DNA from: Ruminococcus sp. UBA7158
GTDB lineage: Bacteria > Bacillota > Clostridia > Oscillospirales > Ruminococcaceae
Assembly (NCBI GenBank): GCA_002491605.1
Contig: DKWG01000065.1
Coordinates: forward strand, 1 to 39,746
Direction: 5' to 3'
DNA length: 39,746 nt
Each line of letters opens with the position of its first letter. The stretch's first letter is position 1. The position numbers were made by a program, and so were the translations under genes. Positions 6,862 to 14,469 of this stretch are shown here, in pieces. The notes beneath the pieces were generated by a model. The model saw only the letters and a list, made by a program, of their open reading frames with translations, was not told where the DNA came from and ran no database searches.

Positions 6862-9800
6862 ATGAAAAAGCTGTTATGTATCGTAATGACCTTGGTATTG
6901 GCATTGAGCCTTGCGATAGCGGCATATGCAAGCGAGTCGGACGGACTTGAGCTTAAATTTGAAGCTGACAAGGAGAGCTACAGCGAGGGCGAGGATGTTA
7001 TAATTTCGCTGACTGCTGAGAATACCGGGTATATCGATATATCCGAGGTCAGCCTAAAGCTGACCGATCCGACAAACCTGCCAAAGGGCTATCGCTTAAA
7101 GGACAAATCCGCCGCAGAGCTTACATTCGGCGTCAAAAGCGGCTCGAGCGTGAGCTTAAAAGCGGTATACACCCCTAAGGGTGCGCCTATCGGCATCATA
7201 ATCGGCATTTCGGCTGCTGTTGCTGCAGTTGTCGTAATAGTAATCCTGCTCTTAAAAAACAAGAAGGGCAAGAATTTAGCGGCGGCGTCAATCTGCATTG
7301 TTACGGCAATGTCAATTGTGTCGAATGCAGTCAGCTTATTTGCAGACGAGCAAACAAAAAAGGAGCTTAGCTGCGCCGTTTCAATAGGCGGTCAGCAAGT
7401 AATATTTAATGCGGAGGTAACATACATGAAACCTGTTGATAATTCGCCCAAGGTTGTTTTGGCGACGCAGGAAAATGCTGCGCCTATATACATAGACGTA
7501 AACGGCGGAGCTTACGACGGTCTTTCACTTATCGCAGAGGCGATAGCTTCGGATATTGAGGCGCTGACCGGTGCAGTTCCCGAAATTGTCAACGAAGAGC
7601 CGACAAGCGGTGTTTACATCATGGCAGGTCTTGTCGACGATGAAATGATTAAGGCTGAGGGTCTTGACTGGGAGATATCGCCCAGCGGCGGCAGCTTTAA
7701 GTCTGAGCAGTGGGAAAGATATCAGATTAAGGTTAAGCAGGACGGCGACAGAACTAAGGTTATAGTTGCCGGAACTGACAAGAGGGGAACTATTTACGGA
7801 TTGTTCCATATCACTCAGGATATATTCGGCATCAGCCCGTGGATTTGGTGGGGCGATATTAAGCCGGCACATTCAGACAAGCTTGAAGCAACCGCCATGC
7901 AGCTTGAAACCGTCTCGAAAAGACCGTCTGTAAACTTCAGAGGCTTCTTCATGAACGATGAAAATCCCTGCTTGAACGGCTTTGCAGACAGCCACTTCGG
8001 CGGCTTGAACTATATGTTCTATGACCAGATATACGTCCTTCTTTTAAGACTCAACGGCAACTATATGTGGCCGGCAATGTGGTCGAATAACTTCTCAAAC
8101 GACGGTATGGAGGGCGTCAAGGGCAAGTTTGCCGAGCTCGAAAAGAGCTATCACTATAAACTCGGCGGAGTTATGTATTGCGACCAGCCCGGTCACGAAA
8201 AAGCGCCCAACAACCACCCCGACACCAATATAACCGCCGACCAGACTAAGGTTTTGCAGCCCGGCGAATACCCGATGACCTTAGCTAACGCTGTTTTGGC
8301 TGACAGATACGGCATAACTGTAGGCGCATCTCACCATGAGCCTATGGCAAGAAGCGGCGGAGAATGGGGCGATTTGCAGGGCTACTGGAGCTCTAAGAGA
8401 ACATATAGAGACCCGTCCTTAGGCTCAGACGAAGCGCAAAAGGTTTGGAACTATCTGTTGAACCCGACAAACCTTGAAAACTTCTGGAGCGACGCCATTT
8501 ACAGAAACGGAAGCTTTGACAACCTCTTCACAGTCGGCATGAGAGGCGAAAACGACTCCGCACTTATCGACGCAACGGGAAGAACCCTCACCACCGAGGA
8601 AAACATCGAGCTTTTAAAGGCAGTTTTGCGCACACAGGATAAGATTTTGGCTAACCACGGTCTTGAAGATACGCCTGCGCTCATAGCGGTTTACAAGGAA
8701 GTTGAAAACTGCTGGTACGGCGGCTCAAGAAACGACCCCAAGTCGGCTCTCGGCAAGGGCTTAAGGGACGATCCCGACGTTACAGGTCTTTTGGGCGCAA
8801 AGACAAACAGAATCGTTATGCTCTGTGAGGACAACAACGGTTATTTAAGAACCCTGCCTGAAATGGATGAAAAGGATAAGTTCAACTGGGGACTTTACTA
8901 TCACTTCGACTATGTCGGAAGCCCTAAGACTTCAATGTGGATAAACACCATGCCGCTTCAAAGAACATGGGAAAACCTCACCACAGCTTATGAATACGGC
9001 ATTGACGACGCTTGGATTGTAAACGTCGGCGACTTAAGACCGATGGAGCTTCCTTTAAGCTATTTCATGAACCTTGCCTACGATTTTGAAAAGTACGGCT
9101 CGGATAATCCCAACAACTGCGATAAGTATTTGAGAACATGGGCAAAGGAGCAGTTCGCTGCCGAGGATAAGATAACCGATGAGGACATCGAAACAATAGC
9201 AACCCTTTTATACGACTACACCTGGTTGAACGGCAACTGCAAGCCGGAAACCCTTAAAAATTCAGGCGACACGTCCTACAGCCTACTGCACTACGACGAA
9301 GCGGCGTCTCAGCTCGCTCTTATCGACAGCATTATCGAAAGAGCGGATTATTTGAAGGATAAGATAGGCGAGGATTCAGTTTGCTACACACCGTTCTATC
9401 AGCTGGTTTACTATCCTGCTGTTGCGTCTGCAAACGTTGTAAGAATCCAGATAATGAGCGGATTGAATGAGCTGTATTCACAAAGAAGAGCTACCTTGGC
9501 AAATACATATGCCGACCTTGTCGAAAAGTACCTCAAGTATGATGAGGAACTAACAGCAGTATATAACTCTTTGGGCGAGGACTTAAACGGCCTTAACAAG
9601 TGGTACGGCATGATGATAGCTTCTCCCGATTACTGCAAGCAGTTTAACGACCCTGTTTTGGGCAACGTCAAGGCTCAGGCGCATATGAACTACTCCAGCT
9701 GGAACGGCGAATCTGCTATAAAGATAACAACCTCAGAGGTCAAGCCGGAGAGCGGAGCTTTGATGCAGGTTGACATTCCGACAGAGAGAAGAGTTTACAA

Positions 9801-10689
9801 GGCAGGAACTGCCAAGCTTCCGGACTTTGAGTCCACCGAAAAGCAGGCGTATGTTGTCAACCTCACCAACGCAGGCGACCAGAAGGTAAGCTATAAGTTA
9901 GACGTTGACGGCGATTTCATCATAGTCGATGGCGAGCTTTCGGGCGAGTATCTTGTCAGCAAGAGCTTTACTGTTATGGTAGACTGGGATAAGGTCACAT
10001 CGGACAAAAATGGCAAGATAACCGTTACAGGCTCAGATCGCACAGTCGACATCGAGGTAAACGCCAAGGTTATAGACACCAAGACAAAGCTCACAACGGT
10101 TCACTTCCCGTCTGACAGCGTTATCGCAATGAATGCAGACCAGTTTGCCGACAGAGGCTCGTCCGACGGCATAAGCTGGACAGTTTTAGAGGGCTACGGC
10201 AAGCAGAAGACATCTGTTAAGATGCTCAACACCTTCACAAAGCCCTTCAAGGAAGGCGCAGGTCCTTGGCTTGATTATAACTTCAAGGTTCCCGAGGACG
10301 GCGAATACAAGCTTGTTGTATACGCAGGACAGGGTAACAACGTCTCCTTCGACAACGGAACTCACCTGAACGCCGGCATTCAGCTCGACGGCGGCAAGAT
10401 AGACGTTATGAACGTTCAGGGCGAAGGATACGTTTCAGGCGTAAGCGGAAGCTGGTATGCAACTATTGAACAGGGCGGAAGAAAGGCTGAAATGACCCTC
10501 AACTTAACAAAGGGCGAGCACACCTTAAGAGTTTGGGGCATGGATCAAAACCTTGTTTTGCAGAAGTTTGTTGTCATCCCCACAAGTGAGACTATAAAGG
10601 TTTCACTCATAGGACCGAAGCAGACCTATAATACATCTATGGGCGAGGTCGGCCAGAAGGAAGCTTTTAGCTTAATCATATCTGAGTAA
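6862..10689 (+). CDS. GH115 xylan alpha-1,2-glucuronidase, membrane-anchored
   Basis: A 1275-aa secreted enzyme predicted to remove (4-O-methyl-)glucuronic acid from xylan. The start chosen is the ATG after GGGAGGAAA, which puts a signal peptide first (MKKLLCIVMTLVLALSLAIA); a longer frame opens upstream at a TTG without a site. Residues 30-105 form a small beta-rich domain. Residues about 109-132 are a transmembrane helix followed by KNKKGKN, and 139-160 are a second hydrophobic segment. The GH115 domain then starts near 197, with RPSVNFRGFFMNDEN, LLLRLNGNYMWPAM, GMRGENDSA and the INTMPLQRTWEN block. The last 270 residues are the beta-sandwich C-terminal domain of GH115. The double-helix insertion between signal peptide and catalytic domain is unusual. 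Confidence 0.92.
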   Translation: MKKLLCIVMTLVLALSLAIAAYASESDGLELKFEADKESYSEGEDVIISLTAENTGYIDISEVSLKLTDPTNLPKGYRLKDKSAAELTFGVKSGSSVSLKAVYTPKGAPIGIIIGISAAVAAVVVIVILLLKNKKGKNLAAASICIVTAMSIVSNAVSLFADEQTKKELSCAVSIGGQQVIFNAEVTYMKPVDNSPKVVLATQENAAPIYIDVNGGAYDGLSLIAEAIASDIEALTGAVPEIVNEEPTSGVYIMAGLVDDEMIKAEGLDWEISPSGGSFKSEQWERYQIKVKQDGDRTKVIVAGTDKRGTIYGLFHITQDIFGISPWIWWGDIKPAHSDKLEATAMQLETVSKRPSVNFRGFFMNDENPCLNGFADSHFGGLNYMFYDQIYVLLLRLNGNYMWPAMWSNNFSNDGMEGVKGKFAELEKSYHYKLGGVMYCDQPGHEKAPNNHPDTNITADQTKVLQPGEYPMTLANAVLADRYGITVGASHHEPMARSGGEWGDLQGYWSSKRTYRDPSLGSDEAQKVWNYLLNPTNLENFWSDAIYRNGSFDNLFTVGMRGENDSALIDATGRTLTTEENIELLKAVLRTQDKILANHGLEDTPALIAVYKEVENCWYGGSRNDPKSALGKGLRDDPDVTGLLGAKTNRIVMLCEDNNGYLRTLPEMDEKDKFNWGLYYHFDYVGSPKTSMWINTMPLQRTWENLTTAYEYGIDDAWIVNVGDLRPMELPLSYFMNLAYDFEKYGSDNPNNCDKYLRTWAKEQFAAEDKITDEDIETIATLLYDYTWLNGNCKPETLKNSGDTSYSLLHYDEAASQLALIDSIIERADYLKDKIGEDSVCYTPFYQLVYYPAVASANVVRIQIMSGLNELYSQRRATLANTYADLVEKYLKYDEELTAVYNSLGEDLNGLNKWYGMMIASPDYCKQFNDPVLGNVKAQAHMNYSSWNGESAIKITTSEVKPESGALMQVDIPTERRVYKAGTAKLPDFESTEKQAYVVNLTNAGDQKVSYKLDVDGDFIIVDGELSGEYLVSKSFTVMVDWDKVTSDKNGKITVTGSDRTVDIEVNAKVIDTKTKLTTVHFPSDSVIAMNADQFADRGSSDGISWTVLEGYGKQKTSVKMLNTFTKPFKEGAGPWLDYNFKVPEDGEYKLVVYAGQGNNVSFDNGTHLNAGIQLDGGKIDVMNVQGEGYVSGVSGSWYATIEQGGRKAEMTLNLTKGEHTLRVWGMDQNLVLQKFVVIPTSETIKVSLIGPKQTYNTSMGEVGQKEAFSLIISE

Positions 10690-10723
10690 GCTAAAGGCGC
10701 TATGTAATTAGCATAACAAGATT

Positions 10724-10758
10724 AAAGCCCATCGGAGCGAAATGTTCCGATGGGCTTT
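10724..10758 (+). terminator. Terminator of the GH115 gene
   Basis: Stem AAAGCCCATCGGA (10724-10736) pairs with TCCGATGGGCTTT (10746-10758). The same core, ATCGGA...TCCGAT, recurs in the terminators at 13206 and 14411. Confidence 0.75.
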
Positions 10759-10782
10759 GGTGTATTCATTTTAACGTGAAGC

Positions 10783-10872
10783 TCATTCCTTAGTAAACAG
10801 CAAAATAAACTTCCATGCATTTTAGCAGGTATGATTCCTGAATTCGTATCACTGTCCGCTAATGCTGTTGGG
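10783..10872 (-). pseudogene. Remnant of an esterase 3' end
   Basis: Read on the minus strand, this stretch encodes a damaged copy of the C terminus of the esterase at 14470-16065: YEFRNHTC-stop-NAWKFILLFTKE against HEFRHHTCENAWKF and FVKE. Two in-frame stops interrupt it before the shared terminal TGA, and only about 30 codons remain. At DNA level the match is obvious, for example the shared run AAATAAACTTCCATGCATTT. The flanking terminator is shared too, so the two loci descend from a duplication. Confidence 0.8.
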
Positions 10873-10938
10873 TTAATTTCAACCAACTACTATTAAACTA
10901 ATTATTACAATATTTTTTCTAAAAATAAGCAAAAATTG

Positions 10939-10967
10939 TTGACGATTAAATTTTATTATAGTATAAT
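10939..10967 (+). promoter_or_regulatory. Promoter of the C39-peptidase/lipoprotein pair
   Basis: TTGACG (10939-10944), 17-bp spacer, TATAAT (10962-10967), about 35 bp before the ATG at 11002. It is a near-consensus sigma-A promoter in an AT-rich setting. Together with the terminator and the esterase remnant it accounts for the 312-bp gap 10690-11001. Confidence 0.75.
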
Positions 10968-11001
10968 ATATACATTAAAAACATTTGAAAGGATGAAAAC
11001 C

Positions 11002-11045
11002 ATGAAAAAACAATTTTAATCGTATTCACATTTGTTATAACTATA
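11002..11045 (+). other. Broken signal-peptide start with A6 frameshift
   Basis: An ATG at 11002, preceded by AAAGG, opens a frame that stops after five codons. If the run of six A at 11005-11010 had seven, the frame would read M-K-K-T-I-L-I-V-F-T-F-V-I-T-I and join the downstream peptidase frame, giving a perfect signal peptide ending in NVFA. So the true gene start is here and is off by one base, either by real mutation, slippage or a sequencing error. Confidence 0.8.
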
Positions 11046-11756
11046 GTGTTAACTATCACAAATGTATTCGCAATTGATGGAGCGGCGCCAGTAACCAAAG
11101 AGCGTCTTGATGAAATCGCAAATGGGTCTGATGAAGAAAGAATTATAAATGAAAGAATCAGAAGTGAGATTATCAAGAATAGGAAATTGTTAAATCAATC
11201 AAGCACTCAATCGAATGGCGAGTGGTGGATACAAACTTTGTATGTACCCTACTACGCTCAGGAGAACTTTACAACTTGCGGAGCTGCGTGTGCAAGGATG
11301 GTGGTAAAATATTTATCGGGAGTGGAATACACGGAGAGTAGCATAGTGAGTGAAATAGTGAATGCAGGAGGAGCACCAGTCGGCGGAGGAGGCTTGTATT
11401 TAAAAGGCGTGATGGATTACGTGAACAGTAAGCAAAGCGTTTGGCCTTATTTGGACAATTATGATAAAGATTTTACAGCCTTTACAAATCGCTTATATGG
11501 CACTGTTGTGGATATGAAATGTCCGGTGATTGTCGGGGTACTTGAAAGTGCATCGCCTGAATGGAAATTTTGCTATGACCAATATTTGGGAAGGCATTTT
11601 GTTGTTATAAATCAGTTTAGAACTGATAAAGCATATGTACACGTAATGGATCCATACGCCATGTTTGTTGGTCGACCGGAGTATAGAGAGTATACAATCT
11701 CTATGCAAGCAGTGTATGAAGGGTATAGCAATGCAAATGTTGGCTATATGTGGTAA
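11046..11756 (+). CDS. Secreted C39-like papain-fold cysteine peptidase
   Basis: The open part of a gene whose natural start is at 11002 (see the frameshift entry); as it stands, the first usable codon is a GTG inside the signal peptide. The protein of 236 aa has the Peptidase_C39_2-like pattern: TTCGAACARM with the nucleophile Cys (residue 78 here), GRHFVVIN with His184, and VMDPY with Asp202. A short polar region follows the predicted signal-peptide cleavage after VFA. Such domains cleave peptides outside the cell or serve as maturation peptidases. Its stop overlaps the alternative beginning of the next frame, and the two genes share one promoter. Codon use and AT content look different from the flanking genes. 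Confidence 0.8.
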   Translation: MLTITNVFAIDGAAPVTKERLDEIANGSDEERIINERIRSEIIKNRKLLNQSSTQSNGEWWIQTLYVPYYAQENFTTCGAACARMVVKYLSGVEYTESSIVSEIVNAGGAPVGGGGLYLKGVMDYVNSKQSVWPYLDNYDKDFTAFTNRLYGTVVDMKCPVIVGVLESASPEWKFCYDQYLGRHFVVINQFRTDKAYVHVMDPYAMFVGRPEYREYTISMQAVYEGYSNANVGYMW

Positions 11757-11794
11757 TTAAACAATTTCATGAAAAGAAAGGCACACTCAGAATT

Positions 11795-13147
11795 ATGAGT
11801 AGATTCTTTAAGTTGATGTTAATCATCATAATGAGTATATATTCTGTTGTATTATGTTCATGCGCAGCTAAAAGCCATACATATCTCAACTCGGACATAC
11901 TTGAAATTGATTTTGGCGAAAATGATAAGGATGATTATATAAGAGTAGTCGCTGTTTTTGACGACAGCGTCGTATATCGTGATGCCAATTTTACATTTTA
12001 TAGAAAGTATTTATACAATGAGACTATAGAGCTTGGCTATGTTAAGAAGGCAGAAAATGAGCATATAATTTCACTGAATCAGCAATTTGCCGTCACCAAT
12101 GATAAAATATATACCAGCATGATGCTATTAAATGCTCCGGATTTAACGGATTTAATAGATGAAAACGGGGAGTACAAAAAGGACACCCGAACTAATGTTA
12201 TCTATGAAATTGATTTAACCAAGAATAAATTCAGCGAAATCTATCGTGATACAGATGAATTGTCGAGATACTTGTATTCTGATATCTGCGCCTTGGAAAA
12301 TGGAAATATAGTTTTTTTCAAGTCGGTTGACGACGCTGATATGGGCGATAAGGTCAGGCATAGCATGATAGTTGTTTTCGACCCTGAAAAGGGCGAGGTT
12401 GTCCGCACGTCTGAACCTGTTGTTAATACTTTAGGCGAAAACAGCGTTTTTGAAGACGGCGATTCTCTATATTCCATTTGTGCGTATGGAGATAAAATAT
12501 ATTCGATATGGTATGAAATCATTAACAGCGCACCTTTTATGTTTTACGATGACGGCTACCAAGAACATCTGATAAATCGCAGGGTTGAGGTATACGATAG
12601 TGAGCTAAATCATATCGAAACACTTAACTTTGACCCCGAACCGAGGGAATTTTTGCGGTATGGCATGCGACGTATGGAGGTATTTGGCAATATCCTGTGC
12701 CTTAGGGATGATTCCCTAAACGTTTCGTTGAGCAGAATAGGAGATAATACTATAACTCCTATTTACGAAGGTGGCATCTCAGACGATACGTTGATTTTAT
12801 TCAGCTGCCTGAATCAGGAAGTACCGTCAATGGCGGCTGTATGCAACAAAGCTGATGAATGTAGCTTGATTGTCTACTATAAGGATGAAGATGAGTTTTC
12901 TAAGATATTGATAGATTCATCAGGCTTCCCAGAGGGCTATCAGTTAAGCGAGGTATACACCTCGGATAACGTGTATCTGCTTGTTTTAAGCCATTCAATG
13001 TGGGAGGATTCAACAAGATATTTTGACCTTTACTTTGCTGTTAAAAAGGATGCTGTCGGCAATGTCACTATAAATGCTGAAGCCAAAAGGATTGAGCTGC
13101 CTGAACAAAAGAATTATACACCCTTGCCAAGCGGATGGGGCAGATGA
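11795..13147 (+). CDS. Putative lipoprotein, beta-propeller-like, unknown function
   Basis: A 450-aa predicted lipoprotein. The start chosen gives a signal peptide (MSRFFKLMLIIIMSIYSVV) ending in the lipobox LCSC, so the mature protein would be attached to the outer face of the membrane. A GTG 45 nt upstream would place extra charged residues before the signal and is less likely. The rest is rich in beta-strand-like segments that start with aromatic and aspartate patterns (VVFDPEKGEVVRTS, VEVYDSELNHIETL, YSICAYGDKIYSIWYE), which suggests a propeller. I recognise no family. It follows the C39-like peptidase with a 38-bp gap, so the two probably work together. Confidence 0.72.
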   Translation: MSRFFKLMLIIIMSIYSVVLCSCAAKSHTYLNSDILEIDFGENDKDDYIRVVAVFDDSVVYRDANFTFYRKYLYNETIELGYVKKAENEHIISLNQQFAVTNDKIYTSMMLLNAPDLTDLIDENGEYKKDTRTNVIYEIDLTKNKFSEIYRDTDELSRYLYSDICALENGNIVFFKSVDDADMGDKVRHSMIVVFDPEKGEVVRTSEPVVNTLGENSVFEDGDSLYSICAYGDKIYSIWYEIINSAPFMFYDDGYQEHLINRRVEVYDSELNHIETLNFDPEPREFLRYGMRRMEVFGNILCLRDDSLNVSLSRIGDNTITPIYEGGISDDTLILFSCLNQEVPSMAAVCNKADECSLIVYYKDEDEFSKILIDSSGFPEGYQLSEVYTSDNVYLLVLSHSMWEDSTRYFDLYFAVKKDAVGNVTINAEAKRIELPEQKNYTPLPSGWGR

Positions 13148-13205
13148 TGTTGATTCGGATTTATAGTATTGCAAGTATTGCTTAGTGCGTTTATTTAGTA
13201 AATTT

Positions 13206-13244
13206 AAATCCCATCGGAGCAGATTTGTTCCGATGGGATTTTTG
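13206..13244 (+). terminator. Terminator after the lipoprotein gene
   Basis: Stem AAATCCCATCGGA (13206-13218) pairs with TCCGATGGGATTT (13229-13241), followed by more T residues. It is closely related to the terminators at 10724 and 14411. Confidence 0.8.
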
Positions 13245-13332
13245 TATTCGTCTGAGCGTTATACAAATTATCGTTTAAAGAGAGCAGAAAAAACCACTCC
13301 AACCGACACTCAATCAGTCGGAGCGAATAATG

Positions 13333-13352
13333 TGAGTTACCATGGTAACTCA
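13333..13352. repeat. 20-bp perfect palindrome
   Basis: TGAGTTACCA joined to its exact complement TGGTAACTCA with no spacer. It sits just after the end of the convergent VanY-like gene, within the 210-bp gap 13148-13357. It could be a regulator binding site or part of a hairpin; no T-run follows on either strand. Confidence 0.6.
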
Positions 13353-13357
13353 TGCGT

Positions 13358-14236
13358 TCACTTTAATTCGGAGTCGATGTTGGCAATGGTGATGATATAG
13401 CTGCCCGTGTTGTCAAAGGAGATAACTGCATTTGAGAAGTCGCAAGGCAGAGATAGCATACCATTGTCATCGGGCTTTTGGCGTGATATTAAATAGCCGT
13501 CGACCTCATACCAGTCGCCGCAGATCAGGGACTGTATATATTCTTCCAACGTTAAATGATTGTTATAGATAATTTCAGCGTGCGGCTCGCCGACATATCT
13601 TATATGCCATGGTTCATATTTCATTCCGGTTTTTGACTTGCCGTAAGAGGGGTATCTGATAATAAATCCGTATTCCCAGCATTTTGAATTCACAAACTGT
13701 CCTGCATCCGTTTTGATAAACCCAAAGCCGGCGTAATACCTCACATAAACATCAAGACCCAAACCGGACTGATGCTCGCTGGCGTCCGGAGGATTGGCAG
13801 TTGACGGATCCTCTTTATACAGCTCCTGCTGTTCTTCCTTGGTGCGGTAAGCACTGGAAACAAACAGCTTGCTGCCGGTTGCTTCATCGACTGCCTGAGA
13901 TAACCTTCCATATGCTTCCTGAAGGCATTCATTTATCTTTACATCAGTATCCTTGTATGCGGATAAGGATGGTATAAAGTCATCCTGCAATTGGCAGTCT
14001 GAGTTTATCAGCATCATGCTTTGGTTAAAGCTGACCTTGGCATCGGCTTTTAATTCGCTCAGCGAGAATTTTTTGATATTATCCAAAGATACCGTGTTCA
14101 TTTCAATCTTTTTGCAGTTTACTCCGATATGCTCACCCAGTATGTATAAAAAATGAGGTTTAGCCAAGAAAACAAGAGCCAAGCCGATTATTAAAACTAA
14201 AACACAAGACAAAACTATCCGTTTGATTTTCTTCAT
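13358..14236 (-). CDS. VanY-like D-alanyl-D-alanine carboxypeptidase (M15B)
   Basis: A 292-aa zinc peptidase that trims the terminal D-Ala from peptidoglycan stem peptides. Residues 7-24 form a hydrophobic N-terminal anchor, so the enzyme faces the cell wall. The M15 signature is complete: SSAYRTKEEQQELY (128-140), SEHQSGLGLD with His155 and Asp162 as metal ligands, and EPWH with Glu208 and His211. About 60 extra residues follow the catalytic domain and may form a small beta domain. It has its own promoter and is not beside other van genes, so a role in wall remodelling is more likely than glycopeptide resistance. Confidence 0.9.
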   Translation of the reverse strand: MKKIKRIVLSCVLVLIIGLALVFLAKPHFLYILGEHIGVNCKKIEMNTVSLDNIKKFSLSELKADAKVSFNQSMMLINSDCQLQDDFIPSLSAYKDTDVKINECLQEAYGRLSQAVDEATGSKLFVSSAYRTKEEQQELYKEDPSTANPPDASEHQSGLGLDVYVRYYAGFGFIKTDAGQFVNSKCWEYGFIIRYPSYGKSKTGMKYEPWHIRYVGEPHAEIIYNNHLTLEEYIQSLICGDWYEVDGYLISRQKPDDNGMLSLPCDFSNAVISFDNTGSYIITIANIDSELK

Positions 14237-14311
14237 ATGCGGTATTATCCTTTCGCCGATTGCTCGATATGCTGCTTATAGTCGTTTTCTATAGAAGTTC
14301 GAGCAATGTAT

Positions 14312-14340
14312 ATGATAACTGCACATTCAGAATAAATCAA
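14312..14340 (-). promoter_or_regulatory. Promoter of the VanY-like gene
   Basis: On the minus strand TTGATT (14340-14335), 17-bp spacer, TATCAT (14317-14312), about 75 bp before the start codon; the ribosome site is AAAGGA. Confidence 0.55.
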
Positions 14341-14409
14341 CCGAATTAATGTAACCTTAAATAAATCTTAAGGTACTTAAGAATTCAATGCCGCTTAAGA
14401 TAGATGGAT

Positions 14410-14449
14410 AAAAAATCCCACCGGAACGAAACCATTCCGATGGATTTTT
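14410..14449 (-). terminator. Terminator of the esterase gene
   Basis: Read on the minus strand, GAAAAATCCaTCGGA pairs imperfectly with TCCGGTGGGATTTTTT, ending in a T-run. It lies about 20 bp after the esterase stop and is the third member of the ATCGGA...TCCGAT terminator group. Confidence 0.7.
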
Positions 14450-14469
14450 CATACATTTACTTAAGCAGC

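Noticed and set aside
13358..14236. Vancomycin-resistance locus
   Set aside because: Only a VanY-like carboxypeptidase is present; there are no vanHAX or two-component genes beside it.
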